From positions 18,526 to 82,525 of the forward strand of contig JACPVR010000032.1 in the NCBI GenBank assembly GCA_016197405.1: a stretch of DNA of 64,000 nucleotides. Direction: 5' to 3'. Every line of letters begins with the position of its first letter. Position 1 is the stretch's first letter. Of this stretch, positions 1-7,617 are shown one piece after another. The DNA is from Mycobacterium sp. Lineage in GTDB: Bacteria; Actinomycetota; Actinomycetes; Mycobacteriales; Mycobacteriaceae. The notes beneath the pieces are model-generated. The model was not told the DNA's origin, ran no database searches, and worked only from the letters and a program-made list of their open reading frames with translations. A program made the position numbers and the translations under genes.

Positions 1-459
1 TCGCTGGGAGCCGCGTTCGGTATCTCGGTGCTGGTCTTCGAACGCATCCTGGGCATCGAACTGAACTGGATCGTCCTGGCATTCGCGGTGATCATCCTGC
101 TGGCCGTCGGCAGCGACTACAACCTGCTGTTGGTTTCGCGGTTCAAGGAAGAGATAGGCGCGGGCATCAACACCGGCATCATCCGGTCGATGGGCAGCAC
201 CGGCAGTGTCGTGACAGCGGCCGGACTGGTGTTCGCCGTGACCATGGGCTCGATGATCACGGGCGACCTGCTCAATGTCGGCCAGGGCGGCGCCACCATC
301 GGCATCGGCCTGCTGGTGGACACCTTGATCGTGCGGTCGTTGATGACGCCGGCCATCGCGGCGCTGCTAGGACCGTGGTTCTGGTGGCCGCTGAGGGTCC
401 GCTCGCGTCCGGCCCGCGCCGAGGCCGGCCCCGCCGCGCCGCCGGTCCCCGCGCAATGA
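1..459 (+). CDS. MmpL family RND transporter, C-terminal part (5' end outside window)
   Basis: The frame is open from base 1 and encodes the last 152 residues of an MmpL-type RND inner-membrane transporter, which exports lipids, siderophores or drugs in mycobacteria using proton motive force. Visible are the hydrophobic C-terminal helices, the conserved segment AVGSDYNLLLVSRFKEE (the MmpL helix carrying the Asp-Tyr pair of the proton relay), a GIIRSMG stretch, and the family ending GPWFWWP followed by a short Arg/Pro/Ala-rich tail. It is very similar to the C-terminus of the complete mmpL downstream (3643-6537), so the two are probably paralogues around the glutamine synthetase gene. It ends just before a strong hairpin. 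Which MmpL subgroup it belongs to cannot be decided from this fragment. Confidence 0.93.
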   Translation, partial: SLGAAFGISVLVFERILGIELNWIVLAFAVIILLAVGSDYNLLLVSRFKEEIGAGINTGIIRSMGSTGSVVTAAGLVFAVTMGSMITGDLLNVGQGGATIGIGLLVDTLIVRSLMTPAIAALLGPWFWWPLRVRSRPARAEAGPAAPPVPAQ

Positions 460-476
460 CATAGCCGGATATGCCA

Positions 477-527
477 CGAGGCACCTACCGCGGACCGGGT
501 GCGGACCCGGCGGCGGTAGGTGCCTCG
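477..527. terminator. Bidirectional hairpin between convergent mmpL and glnN
   Basis: The arms 477-491 and 513-527 are perfect 15-base inverted repeats (CGAGGCACCTACCGC and its complement), with a further small CCGGGT/ACCCGG pairing in the loop. The hairpin sits between the stop of the mmpL fragment and the stop of the minus-strand glutamine synthetase, so it can end transcription from both sides. No T-tract follows, which is usual in mycobacteria. Confidence 0.75.
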
Positions 528-539
528 CGACGAGGTGAC

Positions 540-2714
540 TCAGAGGATGTAGAGCATCTCCTGATAGGTCGGCAGCGGCCACAGGTCGTCGGCCACAACA
601 CCTTCCAGCGTGTCAGCGGCAGCACGGACCGCCTCCATCAGCGGCAGCAGGCTCTGCGCATGCGCAGCCTCCTCTGCGGCGGTGTCGCCACCGTGCTCTC
701 CCATCGCGGTCTTCAGTGCGGTCAGCGCACTGGTGAGCTCCGAGATCGGCGTGCTGACGGCTTCCAGCAGCGTGAGGTCGGGTTCCAGACCGGCGGCCTT
801 GAGCGTCGCGACATTGGAGGCCAGTTCGGTCTGGTAGCGAACCGCCGCGGGCAGGATCACCGTCGAACCGACTTCCAACGTCAGCTTGGCCTCCACCGCG
901 ATGGTCAAGGCGTACATCTCGTAGCGAACCTCGACGCGGCTCTCCAGCTCGCGGGCGTTGAACACGCCGTACTTCTCGAACACCTCGACCGCCTCGGGCT
1001 TCACCAGCTCCGGGATCGAATCGATGGTGGTCTTGAGGTTCGGCAGCCCACGCTCGGCGGCCTCGATCTGCCAGTTGTCCGAGTAGCCGTCACCGTTGAA
1101 CACCACTGCGCCGTGCTCGGTGATGATCTCGGTGAGCAGCGTCTGCACAGCCTTGTCGAAGTCTTCCCCGGCGGCTACCGCCGTCTCCAGCTTCGTGGCC
1201 ATGTAGTCCAGCGAGTCGGCCATGATCGTGTTGAGGATGATCATCGGCACGTTGATGGTCTGCCCGGAGCCCGGCGCGCGGAACTCGAAGCGGTTACCCG
1301 TGAAGGCGAAGGGGCTGGTGCGGTTGCGGTCGCCCGGATCGGTCGGCAGGACCGGCAGCGTGTCGACGCCGATGATCATGGAGCCCTTGCCCTTCGACGA
1401 GGTCGCCGCACCCTTGGCGATCTGCTCGAAGACATCGGCCAGCTGATCGCCGAGGAAGATCGAGATGATGGCGGGCGGGGCCTCGTTGGCACCGAGGCGG
1501 TGGTCGTTGGTGGCCGAGGCCACCGACACCCGCAGCAGGCCGGAGAATTTGTGCACCGCACGGATGACGGCCGCGCAGAACACCAGGAACTGGGCGTTCT
1601 CGTGCGGGGTGTCACCGGGCACCAGCAGGCTGCCGAACTGGGCGTTGCCCAGCGAGAAGTTGACGTGCTTGCCCGAACCGTTGACGCCGGCAAACGGCTT
1701 CTCGTGGAACAGGCATTCCATGCCGTGCTTCTTGGCGATGGCCTTGAACGTGGTCATCAGCAGCTGCTGATGGTCGGCGGCGATATTGGCCCGCTCGAAC
1801 ATCGGGGCAATCTCGAACTGACCGGGGGCGACCTCGTTGTGACGGGTCTTGGCCGGGATGCCGAGCTTGAACAGCTCACGCTCGGTGTCCATCATGAAGC
1901 CCAGCACGCGCTCCGGAATGGCGCCGAAGTAGTGGTCGTCGAACTCCTGGCCCTTGGGCGGCTTGGCGCCGAACAAGGTGCGCCCGGCGTTGATCAGGTC
2001 GGGCCGCGCCAGGAAGAAGTGCCGGTCGACCAGGAAGTACTCCTGCTCGGGGCCGCAGAAGGACACGATATGGTCGAAATCCTTGTGGCCGAACAGTTTC
2101 AGGATGCGCTCGGCCTGTGCGCCCATGGCCTGCTGGCTGCGCAGCAGCGGTGTCTTGTAGTCCAGCGCCTCACCGGTCATCGAGACGAAGACCGTCGGGA
2201 TGCACAGCGTGTTGCCGTTCGGGTTCTCCAGGATGTAGGCCGGGCTGGTGACATCCCAGCCGGTGTAACCGCGCGCCTCGAAGGTGCTGCGGAGGCCGCC
2301 GGACGGGAAGCTGGAGGCGTCCGGCTCGCCCTGGATCAGGGTCTTGCCGGCGAACTCGGCCAGCGTCTGGCCGTCGGAGACCGGCTCAAGGAAGCTGTCG
2401 TGCTTCTCGGCCGTCAGACCGGTCATCGGGTAGAAGACGTGGGCGTAGTGCGTCGCACCCTTGGACAGCGCCCAGTCCTTCATCACCGAGGCGACGGAGT
2501 CGGCGACGGCCGGATCGAGCTTGGCGCCCTTCTCGATGGTGGCGACCACGGACTTGTAGACCGACTTGGGCAACCGCAGCCGCATCTCGGCCAGGGTGAA
2601 GACGTTCGCGCCGAAGATCTCTCCGGGCTCTTCGGCTGGGTCGAAGCTGATGGCAGGCGGGACATACGCCTCGACGTTGTTGATGGCCTGCAGTCGGGCC
2701 GCGTTTCCGCTCAA
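540..2714 (-). CDS. glnN: Glutamine synthetase type III
   Basis: Encodes about 724 residues, the length of GSIII (GlnN) enzymes and much longer than GSI (about 470). They make glutamine from glutamate, ammonia and ATP in the cytoplasm as large oligomers. Seen: the N-terminal GSIII region with GANVFTLAEMR; the catalytic segments FCGPEQEYFLVDR, KTRHNEVAPGQFE and NGSGKHVNFSLGN with ATP/metal ligands; and LGANEAPPAIISIFLGD. I chose the TTG start at 2714 (LSGNAARLQAINNVEAY) because AGGA lies about 6 bases before it; an in-frame start at 2795 would add 27 residues of non-conserved sequence. No adenylylation partner or other nitrogen gene is nearby. Mycobacteria rely mainly on GlnA1 (GSI), so this is an additional enzyme. 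Confidence 0.95.
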   Translation of the reverse strand: MSGNAARLQAINNVEAYVPPAISFDPAEEPGEIFGANVFTLAEMRLRLPKSVYKSVVATIEKGAKLDPAVADSVASVMKDWALSKGATHYAHVFYPMTGLTAEKHDSFLEPVSDGQTLAEFAGKTLIQGEPDASSFPSGGLRSTFEARGYTGWDVTSPAYILENPNGNTLCIPTVFVSMTGEALDYKTPLLRSQQAMGAQAERILKLFGHKDFDHIVSFCGPEQEYFLVDRHFFLARPDLINAGRTLFGAKPPKGQEFDDHYFGAIPERVLGFMMDTERELFKLGIPAKTRHNEVAPGQFEIAPMFERANIAADHQQLLMTTFKAIAKKHGMECLFHEKPFAGVNGSGKHVNFSLGNAQFGSLLVPGDTPHENAQFLVFCAAVIRAVHKFSGLLRVSVASATNDHRLGANEAPPAIISIFLGDQLADVFEQIAKGAATSSKGKGSMIIGVDTLPVLPTDPGDRNRTSPFAFTGNRFEFRAPGSGQTINVPMIILNTIMADSLDYMATKLETAVAAGEDFDKAVQTLLTEIITEHGAVVFNGDGYSDNWQIEAAERGLPNLKTTIDSIPELVKPEAVEVFEKYGVFNARELESRVEVRYEMYALTIAVEAKLTLEVGSTVILPAAVRYQTELASNVATLKAAGLEPDLTLLEAVSTPISELTSALTALKTAMGEHGGDTAAEEAAHAQSLLPLMEAVRAAADTLEGVVADDLWPLPTYQEMLYIL

Positions 2715-3132
2715 TGGAGTTCCTAACGGTGCGTTGTCCGCATCTTCTTGACGGACGGGAGCTGACCGGCCCACGCTAAATAGTCCGCATTCCAATCCTG
2801 TTACGCCTGCGTCAACGGCGTAGTTCGCGCGTTACGCGATCACAAAAACCTCGACCCCGTCGAATCCCAGCAAACAACCGCGAGATAACTCGGACCACCC
2901 GGACCCGACATAAAGTATGACGTGAGTCACAAACAGGGTCATATGTGACATAAGCCGCGGTACCCGTGACCACGCGCGCTAACCCAGAGGTCAGAACCGC
3001 CCACCGCACGGGCCGCTGGATAGCCGATCGGCACGTCGTCCACCGCATGGTCGCTTCGCAACTCTGTTATATGGTCTAATCTGTCCGTTGAACGGGCTGA
3101 TCTGCGTCGTAACGAACGTCAAGGAGTCGGGG
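2715..3132. other. Intergenic region between glnN and the mmpS leader
   Basis: About 420 bases without a convincing gene lie between the divergent glnN and mmpS-mmpL units. The region is clearly less GC-rich than its surroundings around 2900-3110. It contains a CRP-like palindrome (2916-2931) and an AT-rich stretch at 3066-3083 (TATATGGTCTAATCT) that could hold the -10 region of the mmpS operon promoter. I saw no IdeR box and no adjacent regulator gene. Confidence 0.5.
2916..2931. promoter_or_regulatory. Candidate CRP (cAMP receptor protein) binding site
   Basis: The sequence TATGA-CGTGAG-TCACA matches the CRP consensus TGTGA-N6-TCACA with one mismatch in the left half. It lies about 200 bases upstream of the glnN start and about 285 bases upstream of mmpS, in a divergent promoter region where either gene could be the target. 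Mycobacterial CRP (Rv3676 type) binds such sites. The assignment is a motif match only. Confidence 0.4.
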
Positions 3133-3204
3133 GTGCACATGCGTAAGCAGCGCAATCACCTCCCGGTGACGGTCCTCATCGCGACGACCGAGTCGATCCG
3201 GTAG
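3133..3204 (+). CDS. Putative 23-residue leader peptide upstream of mmpS
   Basis: A short frame opens with GTG at 3133, or ATG two codons later at 3139. It is preceded by a strong Shine-Dalgarno sequence AAGGAG at 3121-3126 and ends with TAG at 3202-3204, 10 bases before the mmpS start. The peptide (VHMRKQRNHLPVT... ending TESIR) is basic at its start and has no recognised family. Its stop codon abuts the mmpS ribosome-binding site (GAGGATCCG), an arrangement typical of leader peptides that affect translation of the next gene. It could equally be a chance frame behind a real SD sequence, so function is inference. Confidence 0.4.
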   Translation: MHMRKQRNHLPVTVLIATTESIR

Positions 3205-3214
3205 CGAGGATCCG

Positions 3215-3646
3215 ATGTTCACATTTCTCAGGCGGGCCTGGATCCCACTGGTGATCGTTATCGTGGTCGTCATCGCCGGGTTCACCGTGAGCCGCATCCG
3301 GACCTTCTTCGGCGCGGGCGACGCCTACTCCTCCCCGAGCGCACCCGCGGACGACACCAAACCTTTCGACCCCAAGGTCGTCAAGTACGAGATCTTCGGC
3401 GAGCCCGGCGCCACCGCCGACGTCAACTACCTCGACCTGGACGCCCAGCCGCAGCGCGTCGACGGTGTCACCCTGCCGTGGAGCCTCACACTGCAGAGCA
3501 CGGCGCCGTCGGTCTTCCCCAATATCGTCGCGCAAGGCAATGGCAGCACCATCACCTGCCGCATCACCGTCGACGATGAAGTCAAAGACGAACGGACCAA
3601 CACCGGAGTGAACGCCCAGACCTTCTGCTTGGTGAAGTCCGCATGA
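3215..3646 (+). CDS. MmpS family membrane accessory protein (MmpS4/5-like)
   Basis: 143 residues: a short cytoplasmic N-terminus, one transmembrane helix (about residues 9-28, WIPLVIVIVVVIAGFTV), then a periplasmic beta-rich domain with the MmpS hallmarks KYEIFGEPG, PQRVDGVTLPWSL, NIVAQGN and C-terminal FCLVKSA. MmpS proteins work with the cognate MmpL; in the MmpS4/L4 and MmpS5/L5 systems they are needed for siderophore export and drug efflux. The start is supported by GAGGA five bases upstream. The stop overlaps the mmpL start as ATGA, so the two are translationally coupled. Resemblance to MmpS4/MmpS5 is from memory of those sequences; the exact subgroup was not determined. Confidence 0.95.
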   Translation: MFTFLRRAWIPLVIVIVVVIAGFTVSRIRTFFGAGDAYSSPSAPADDTKPFDPKVVKYEIFGEPGATADVNYLDLDAQPQRVDGVTLPWSLTLQSTAPSVFPNIVAQGNGSTITCRITVDDEVKDERTNTGVNAQTFCLVKSA

Positions 3647-6537
3647 CCTCACCCCACAGCGACGCCGCCACCGAAGCCATTCCGGTCGTCGAACACAATC
3701 GCGGCGGCATCGCCAAGTGGATCCGCACGTTGGCGGTGCCGGTGATCCTGGCCTGGCTCGGCATCATCGTGGTGCTCAACGTCGCCGCGCCACAGCTCGA
3801 GGTCGTCGGGCAGATGCGCTCGGTGTCGATGGCACCCACCGACGCGCCGTCGATGATCGCCATGCAGCGCGTCGGCAAGGTCTTCGACGAGTTCCACTCC
3901 AACAGCTCGGTGATGATCGTGCTGGAGGCCAACCGGCCGCTCGGCGATCAGGACCACACCTTCTACGACGACATGGTCCGCAAGCTCGAAGCCGACAACA
4001 AGCATGTCGAGCACGTCCAGGATTTCTGGGGCGACCCGCTCACCGCCTCGGGCGCGCAGAGCGCCGACGGTAAGGCCACCTACGTCCAGGTGTACCTGTC
4101 CGGTAACCAGGGCGAGGCGCTGGCCAACGAATCGGTGGCATCGGTCCAGAACCTGATCGCGGGCCTGAAGCCACCCGACGGCCTCAAGGTGTTCGTCACC
4201 GGCCCGGCGGCGCTGTCCGCCGATCAGCACATCGCCGGCGATCGAAGCATGAAGCTCATCACCGGCCTGACGTTCACCGTCATCATCATCATGCTGTTGC
4301 TGGTCTACCGGTCCATCGTGACGGTGCTGATCGTGTTGTTGACCGTGGTGCTGGAGCTGACCGCGGCACGCGGGGTGGTCGCCTTCCTGGGCTATCACGA
4401 GATCATCGGGCTCTCCACCTTCGCGACGAACCTACTCGTGACGCTGGCGATCGCGGCAGCAACGGACTACGCCATCTTCCTGATAGGCCGATATCAGGAA
4501 GCACGAGCGGCCGGCGAGGACCCGGAATCCGCGTACTACACGATGTTCCACGGCACCGCGCATGTCATCCTGGGCTCCGGCCTGACCATCGCCGGCGCCA
4601 CCTTCTGCCTGCACTTCACCCGGCTGCCGTACTTCCAGTCACTCGGTGTGCCCCTGGCGGTCGGCATGGTCGTCGTGGTGCTGGCCGCGCTGACGATGGG
4701 CTCGGCGGTCATCACCATCGCCAGCCGCTTCGGCCTGCTGGAGCCCAAGCGCGCCATGCGGGTGCGCGGCTGGCGCAAGCTGGGTGCCGCGGTGGTGCGC
4801 TGGCCCGGTCCGATCCTGGTCGCCACCATCGCGCTGTCGCTGGTCGGTCTGCTGACGCTGCCCGGTTACTCGACCAACTACAACGACCGCAACTACCTTC
4901 CGGCCGACCTGCCGGCCAACCTCGGCTACCAGGCCGCTGACCGGCACTTCTCGCAGGCCCGGATGAACCCCGAGTTGCTGATGATCGAAAGCGATCACGA
5001 TCTGCGCAACTCGGCCGACTTCCTGGTCATCGACAAGGTCGCCAAGGCCATCTTCAAGGTGCCCGGCATCGGCCGGGTCCAGGCCATCACCAGGCCACAG
5101 GGCACACCCATCGAACACACGTCGATCCCCTTCCAGATCAGCATGCAGGGCACCACCCAGCAGATGAATCAGAAGTACATGGATGACCGCATGAAGGACA
5201 TGCTCACCCAGGCCGACGATATGCAGACCACCATCGACACGATGACCAAGATGCAGAGCATCACCGAGCAGATGGCCGCCACCACGCACTCGATGGTCAC
5301 CAAGATGAAGAACATGACGCTCGATATCGCGGAGCTGCGCGACAACATCGCCAACTTCGACGATTTCCTGCGCCCGCTGCGCAACTACCTCTACTGGGAA
5401 CCGCACTGCTTCGACATCCCGGTGTGCTGGTCGATCCGGTCGGTATTCGACACCCTCGACGGTATCGACACCATGACCGACGACATCCAGAACCTGATGC
5501 CCGACATGGAGCGGCTCGACACGCTCATGCCCCAGATGGTCGCTTTGATGCCTTCGATGATCTCCACCATGGAGAACATGAAGAACATGATGCTCACCAT
5601 GTACCAGACCCAGGGGGGCATGCAGGAGCAGATGAAGGCCATGCAGGAGAACTCGACTGCCATGGGTCAGGCCTTCGATGCGGCCAAGAACGACGACAGC
5701 TTCTATCTGCCGCCGGAGACGTTCGACAATCCGGATTTCAAGCGCGGTATGAAGATGTTCCTGTCCCCGGACGGCCACGCGGTGCGCTTCATCATCAGCC
5801 ATGACGGCGACCCGATGACACCCGAGGGCATCAAGCACATCGATGCCATCAAGCAGGCCGCCAAGGAAGCCATCAAGGGCACCCCGTTGGAGGGTTCCAA
5901 GATCTTCCTCGGTGGTACGGCGGCAACCTTCAAAGATATGCAGGAAGGCTCGAACTACGACCTGCTGATCGCCGGAATCGCCTCGCTCGGACTGATTTTC
6001 ATCATCATGCTGATCATCACCCGAAGCATCGTCGCCGCAGCCGTCATCGTCGGGACGGTGGTGCTCTCACTGGGCGCCTCGTTCGGCCTGTCGGTGCTGT
6101 TCTGGCAGCACATCGTCGGGATCCACCTGCACTGGATGGTGCTGGCGATGTCGGTGATCATCCTGCTGGCCGTCGGCGCCGACTACAACCTGCTACTGGT
6201 CTCCCGAATGAAAGAGGAGATACACGCGGGCCTCAACACCGGCATCATCCGGGCCATGGGCGGCTCGGGCTCGGTGGTGACCTCGGCGGGTCTGGTGTTC
6301 GCGTTCACCATGATGTCGATGTCGGTCAGCGATCTGACGGTCATCGGCCAGGTGGGTACCACCATCGGCCTCGGCCTGCTATTCGACACGTTGGTGATCC
6401 GGTCGTTCATGACGCCGTCCATTGCCGCATTGATGGGCAAGTGGTTCTGGTGGCCGCAGCACGTCCGGCAGCGTCCGGTGCCCGAGCCCTGGCCCGAGCC
6501 CATCCAGCGCGATCCCGAGCCGCAGCCCTCCAACTAG
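3643..6537 (+). CDS. MmpL family RND transporter (MmpL4/5-like)
   Basis: 964 residues, the length of MmpL4 and MmpL5. Architecture: an N-terminal helix and first periplasmic porter domain (residues about 50-200, QMRSVSMAPTDAPS, FDEFHSNSSVMIVLEA), five helices including AATDYAIFLIGRYQEA, a second periplasmic domain, then five helices with AVGADYNLLLVSRMKEE (proton-relay Asp-Tyr) and the ending GKWFWWPQHVRQRP. The second periplasmic domain (about residues 505-690) is very rich in Met and in heptad-like helices (MTKMQSITEQMAATTHSM...), fitting the long coiled coil of the MmpL4/5 group that reaches toward the outer membrane. With the coupled mmpS it should form one exporter, plausibly for siderophores or other amphiphiles. 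No MarR (Rv0678-type) regulator is adjacent. Confidence 0.95.
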   Translation: MTSPHSDAATEAIPVVEHNRGGIAKWIRTLAVPVILAWLGIIVVLNVAAPQLEVVGQMRSVSMAPTDAPSMIAMQRVGKVFDEFHSNSSVMIVLEANRPLGDQDHTFYDDMVRKLEADNKHVEHVQDFWGDPLTASGAQSADGKATYVQVYLSGNQGEALANESVASVQNLIAGLKPPDGLKVFVTGPAALSADQHIAGDRSMKLITGLTFTVIIIMLLLVYRSIVTVLIVLLTVVLELTAARGVVAFLGYHEIIGLSTFATNLLVTLAIAAATDYAIFLIGRYQEARAAGEDPESAYYTMFHGTAHVILGSGLTIAGATFCLHFTRLPYFQSLGVPLAVGMVVVVLAALTMGSAVITIASRFGLLEPKRAMRVRGWRKLGAAVVRWPGPILVATIALSLVGLLTLPGYSTNYNDRNYLPADLPANLGYQAADRHFSQARMNPELLMIESDHDLRNSADFLVIDKVAKAIFKVPGIGRVQAITRPQGTPIEHTSIPFQISMQGTTQQMNQKYMDDRMKDMLTQADDMQTTIDTMTKMQSITEQMAATTHSMVTKMKNMTLDIAELRDNIANFDDFLRPLRNYLYWEPHCFDIPVCWSIRSVFDTLDGIDTMTDDIQNLMPDMERLDTLMPQMVALMPSMISTMENMKNMMLTMYQTQGGMQEQMKAMQENSTAMGQAFDAAKNDDSFYLPPETFDNPDFKRGMKMFLSPDGHAVRFIISHDGDPMTPEGIKHIDAIKQAAKEAIKGTPLEGSKIFLGGTAATFKDMQEGSNYDLLIAGIASLGLIFIIMLIITRSIVAAAVIVGTVVLSLGASFGLSVLFWQHIVGIHLHWMVLAMSVIILLAVGADYNLLLVSRMKEEIHAGLNTGIIRAMGGSGSVVTSAGLVFAFTMMSMSVSDLTVIGQVGTTIGLGLLFDTLVIRSFMTPSIAALMGKWFWWPQHVRQRPVPEPWPEPIQRDPEPQPSN

Positions 6538-6548
6538 GGGTTCGGCGC

Positions 6549-6605
6549 CGAGTGTGGGCTTGTGACACGTGAATTCGCCATGACCGTGTCTTGAGTCCAC
6601 ACTCG
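6549..6605. repeat. REP-like intergenic palindromic element
   Basis: Outer arms CGAGTGTGG (6549-6557) and CCACACTCG (6597-6605) are perfectly complementary and enclose a second pair, GACACG and CGTGTC, giving a two-tier imperfect hairpin of 57 bases directly after the mmpL stop. It has the look of short dispersed palindromes common in mycobacterial intergenic DNA; compare the element at 33583-33648. Confidence 0.5.
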
Positions 6606-6624
6606 CGACACGGGTACAGACAAA

Positions 6625-6659
6625 AAAGACACCCGGTGCGGATCGCACCGGGTGTCTTT
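6625..6659. terminator. Bidirectional intrinsic terminator
   Basis: A perfect 16-base stem (6625-6640 with 6644-6659, core GACACCCGGTGCG) with a GAT loop is flanked by A-runs on the left and TTT on the right. It lies between the convergent mmpL and DUF5078 genes and looks like a canonical two-way terminator. Confidence 0.9.
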
Positions 6660-6674
6660 GTCAGGTCAGAGGTG

Positions 6675-7154
6675 TTACGGCATAGGGGCGTTGGGGCCCC
6701 ACACCCACACGCCGGGATCGGCGGCCGGGTAGTTCATGCAGACATCGGTCGCGTGCGCGACGACGCCCTTGTTGTTGAAGAACAGCTTGGCCCAGTTGCC
6801 CCAGTGCGTCGCCATCTGCTCGTAGTAGACGTTGGTGGCGGTGTCCTCGGAGTACTGACGGCGGCCGGCGTAGTTCAGCGAGAAGAACCAGTAGATCCGG
6901 TCCCGGGCGCCCTGCTGGATATCGAGCGGCCGGTTGTTGTAGTCGATCATGTAGCGCTGGTAGTAGATCGGGCTGGTGTCCCGGGCGGCAGCCATGTACT
7001 GGTCCACCGTGCACGTCGTCTTCAGCATCCGGTTGGGGATCGGGTAGTCGTCGGTGGCATCGGCCGATGCGATACCCGGCACGGCGGCCAGGCTTGCGCT
7101 GACCGCGACGGTGGCGACTCCGGCGCGAACCAGACCCTTGAGACGATTAGTCAT
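6675..7154 (-). CDS. Secreted DUF5078-type protein
   Basis: 159 residues beginning with a classical signal peptide (MTNRLKGLVRAGVATVAVS... cleavage likely after IASA at about residue 30). The mature part contains two Cys (TTCTVDQYM and DVCMNYP) that could form a disulfide, and Trp/Tyr-rich segments (YYQRYMIDYNNRP, IYWFFSLNYAGRRQYS) that I associate with the mycobacterial DUF5078 family. The function is unknown; export to the cell envelope is expected. GGGAG 7 bases upstream supports the start. It lies 39 bases after a small DUF732 gene on the same strand, so the two probably share a transcript. Confidence 0.8.
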   Translation of the reverse strand: MTNRLKGLVRAGVATVAVSASLAAVPGIASADATDDYPIPNRMLKTTCTVDQYMAAARDTSPIYYQRYMIDYNNRPLDIQQGARDRIYWFFSLNYAGRRQYSEDTATNVYYEQMATHWGNWAKLFFNNKGVVAHATDVCMNYPAADPGVWVWGPNAPMP

Positions 7155-7193
7155 GCTGCTCTCCCGCTCTTCGAAACTAGATGGGTCGTGCGC

Positions 7194-7535
7194 TCAGGTC
7201 CGGTCAGCGGCCTGTTGCAGTATGGGTTGCTTCTCCGGGCAGTACGTCGGAAGCGCCAGGCCGAGGAACTGCCAGGCCTGCTCGGTGGAGCTGCCCTTCG
7301 GCAACTGCATCGACACGAACTTGGCGGAATCGAACGCATCGTGGTCGACACCGCGGTAGAGCCGCTCGCAGGCGATCTTGGCGATCCAGGCGTTGTAGTC
7401 CTTCTGCCCGTAGATGCCGTAAATGTGCAAGGCGTTGCCGAAATCGGTATCCGGGTCGGCGTGCGCGGGGGCCGCCAGCCCGATGGCTGCTGCCGCGGCG
7501 AGAGCCAGTATTGCTCCCCGTTTCGGAAAGGTCAT
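7194..7535 (-). CDS. Secreted DUF732 domain protein
   Basis: 113 residues with an N-terminal signal peptide (MTFPKRGAILALAAAAAIGL, cleavage near AHA-DPD). The mature domain has the DUF732 pattern: short helices, a Cys in KIACERL and one in PTYCPEK, and the segment FVSMQLPKGSSTEQAWQFLGLALPTYCP. Function is unknown; the family is abundant in mycobacteria. I use the ATG at 7535; no SD precedes it, but TAAGAT lies 7 bases upstream, which fits a leaderless mRNA. The gene is divergent from fdhF and upstream of the DUF5078 gene. Confidence 0.82.
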   Translation of the reverse strand: MTFPKRGAILALAAAAAIGLAAPAHADPDTDFGNALHIYGIYGQKDYNAWIAKIACERLYRGVDHDAFDSAKFVSMQLPKGSSTEQAWQFLGLALPTYCPEKQPILQQAADRT

Positions 7536-7542
7536 GCGGATT

Positions 7543-7560
7543 ATCTTAGCTTGTCTAAGA
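7543..7560. promoter_or_regulatory. Palindrome and leaderless -10 element in the DUF732/fdhF promoter region
   Basis: TCTTAG-CTTGT-CTAAGA (7544-7560) is a perfect inverted repeat with 6-base arms. On the minus strand it contains TAAGAT, a TANNNT -10 hexamer placed 7 bases before the ATG of the DUF732 gene, so a factor bound here would cover that promoter. It resembles neither an IdeR nor a Zur box well enough to name the regulator. Confidence 0.4.
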
Positions 7561-7617
7561 CAGTTCTGTGTACCCAGGTCACCGCGCCAAAGATCACATC
7601 TCCGTAGGCTGGACCCC

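Noticed and set aside
471..2726. Very long open frame opposite glnN, nearly the same length as glnN
   Set aside because: It mirrors the GSIII gene codon for codon in a GC-rich genome; the translation is Arg/Gly/His/Gln-rich with no family resemblance. The same applies to long frames opposite tig (15891-17069), the antiporter (22180-23967), nei1-rpiB (23996-25846), gdh and EttA.
2812..3048. 78-codon minus-strand frame in the glnN/mmpS gap
   Set aside because: No SD, Arg-rich translation, and it covers the likely promoter region.
7536..7617. IdeR iron box before the DUF732 gene or fdhF
   Set aside because: Only about half of the 19 consensus positions agree; the palindrome is better described without naming the regulator.
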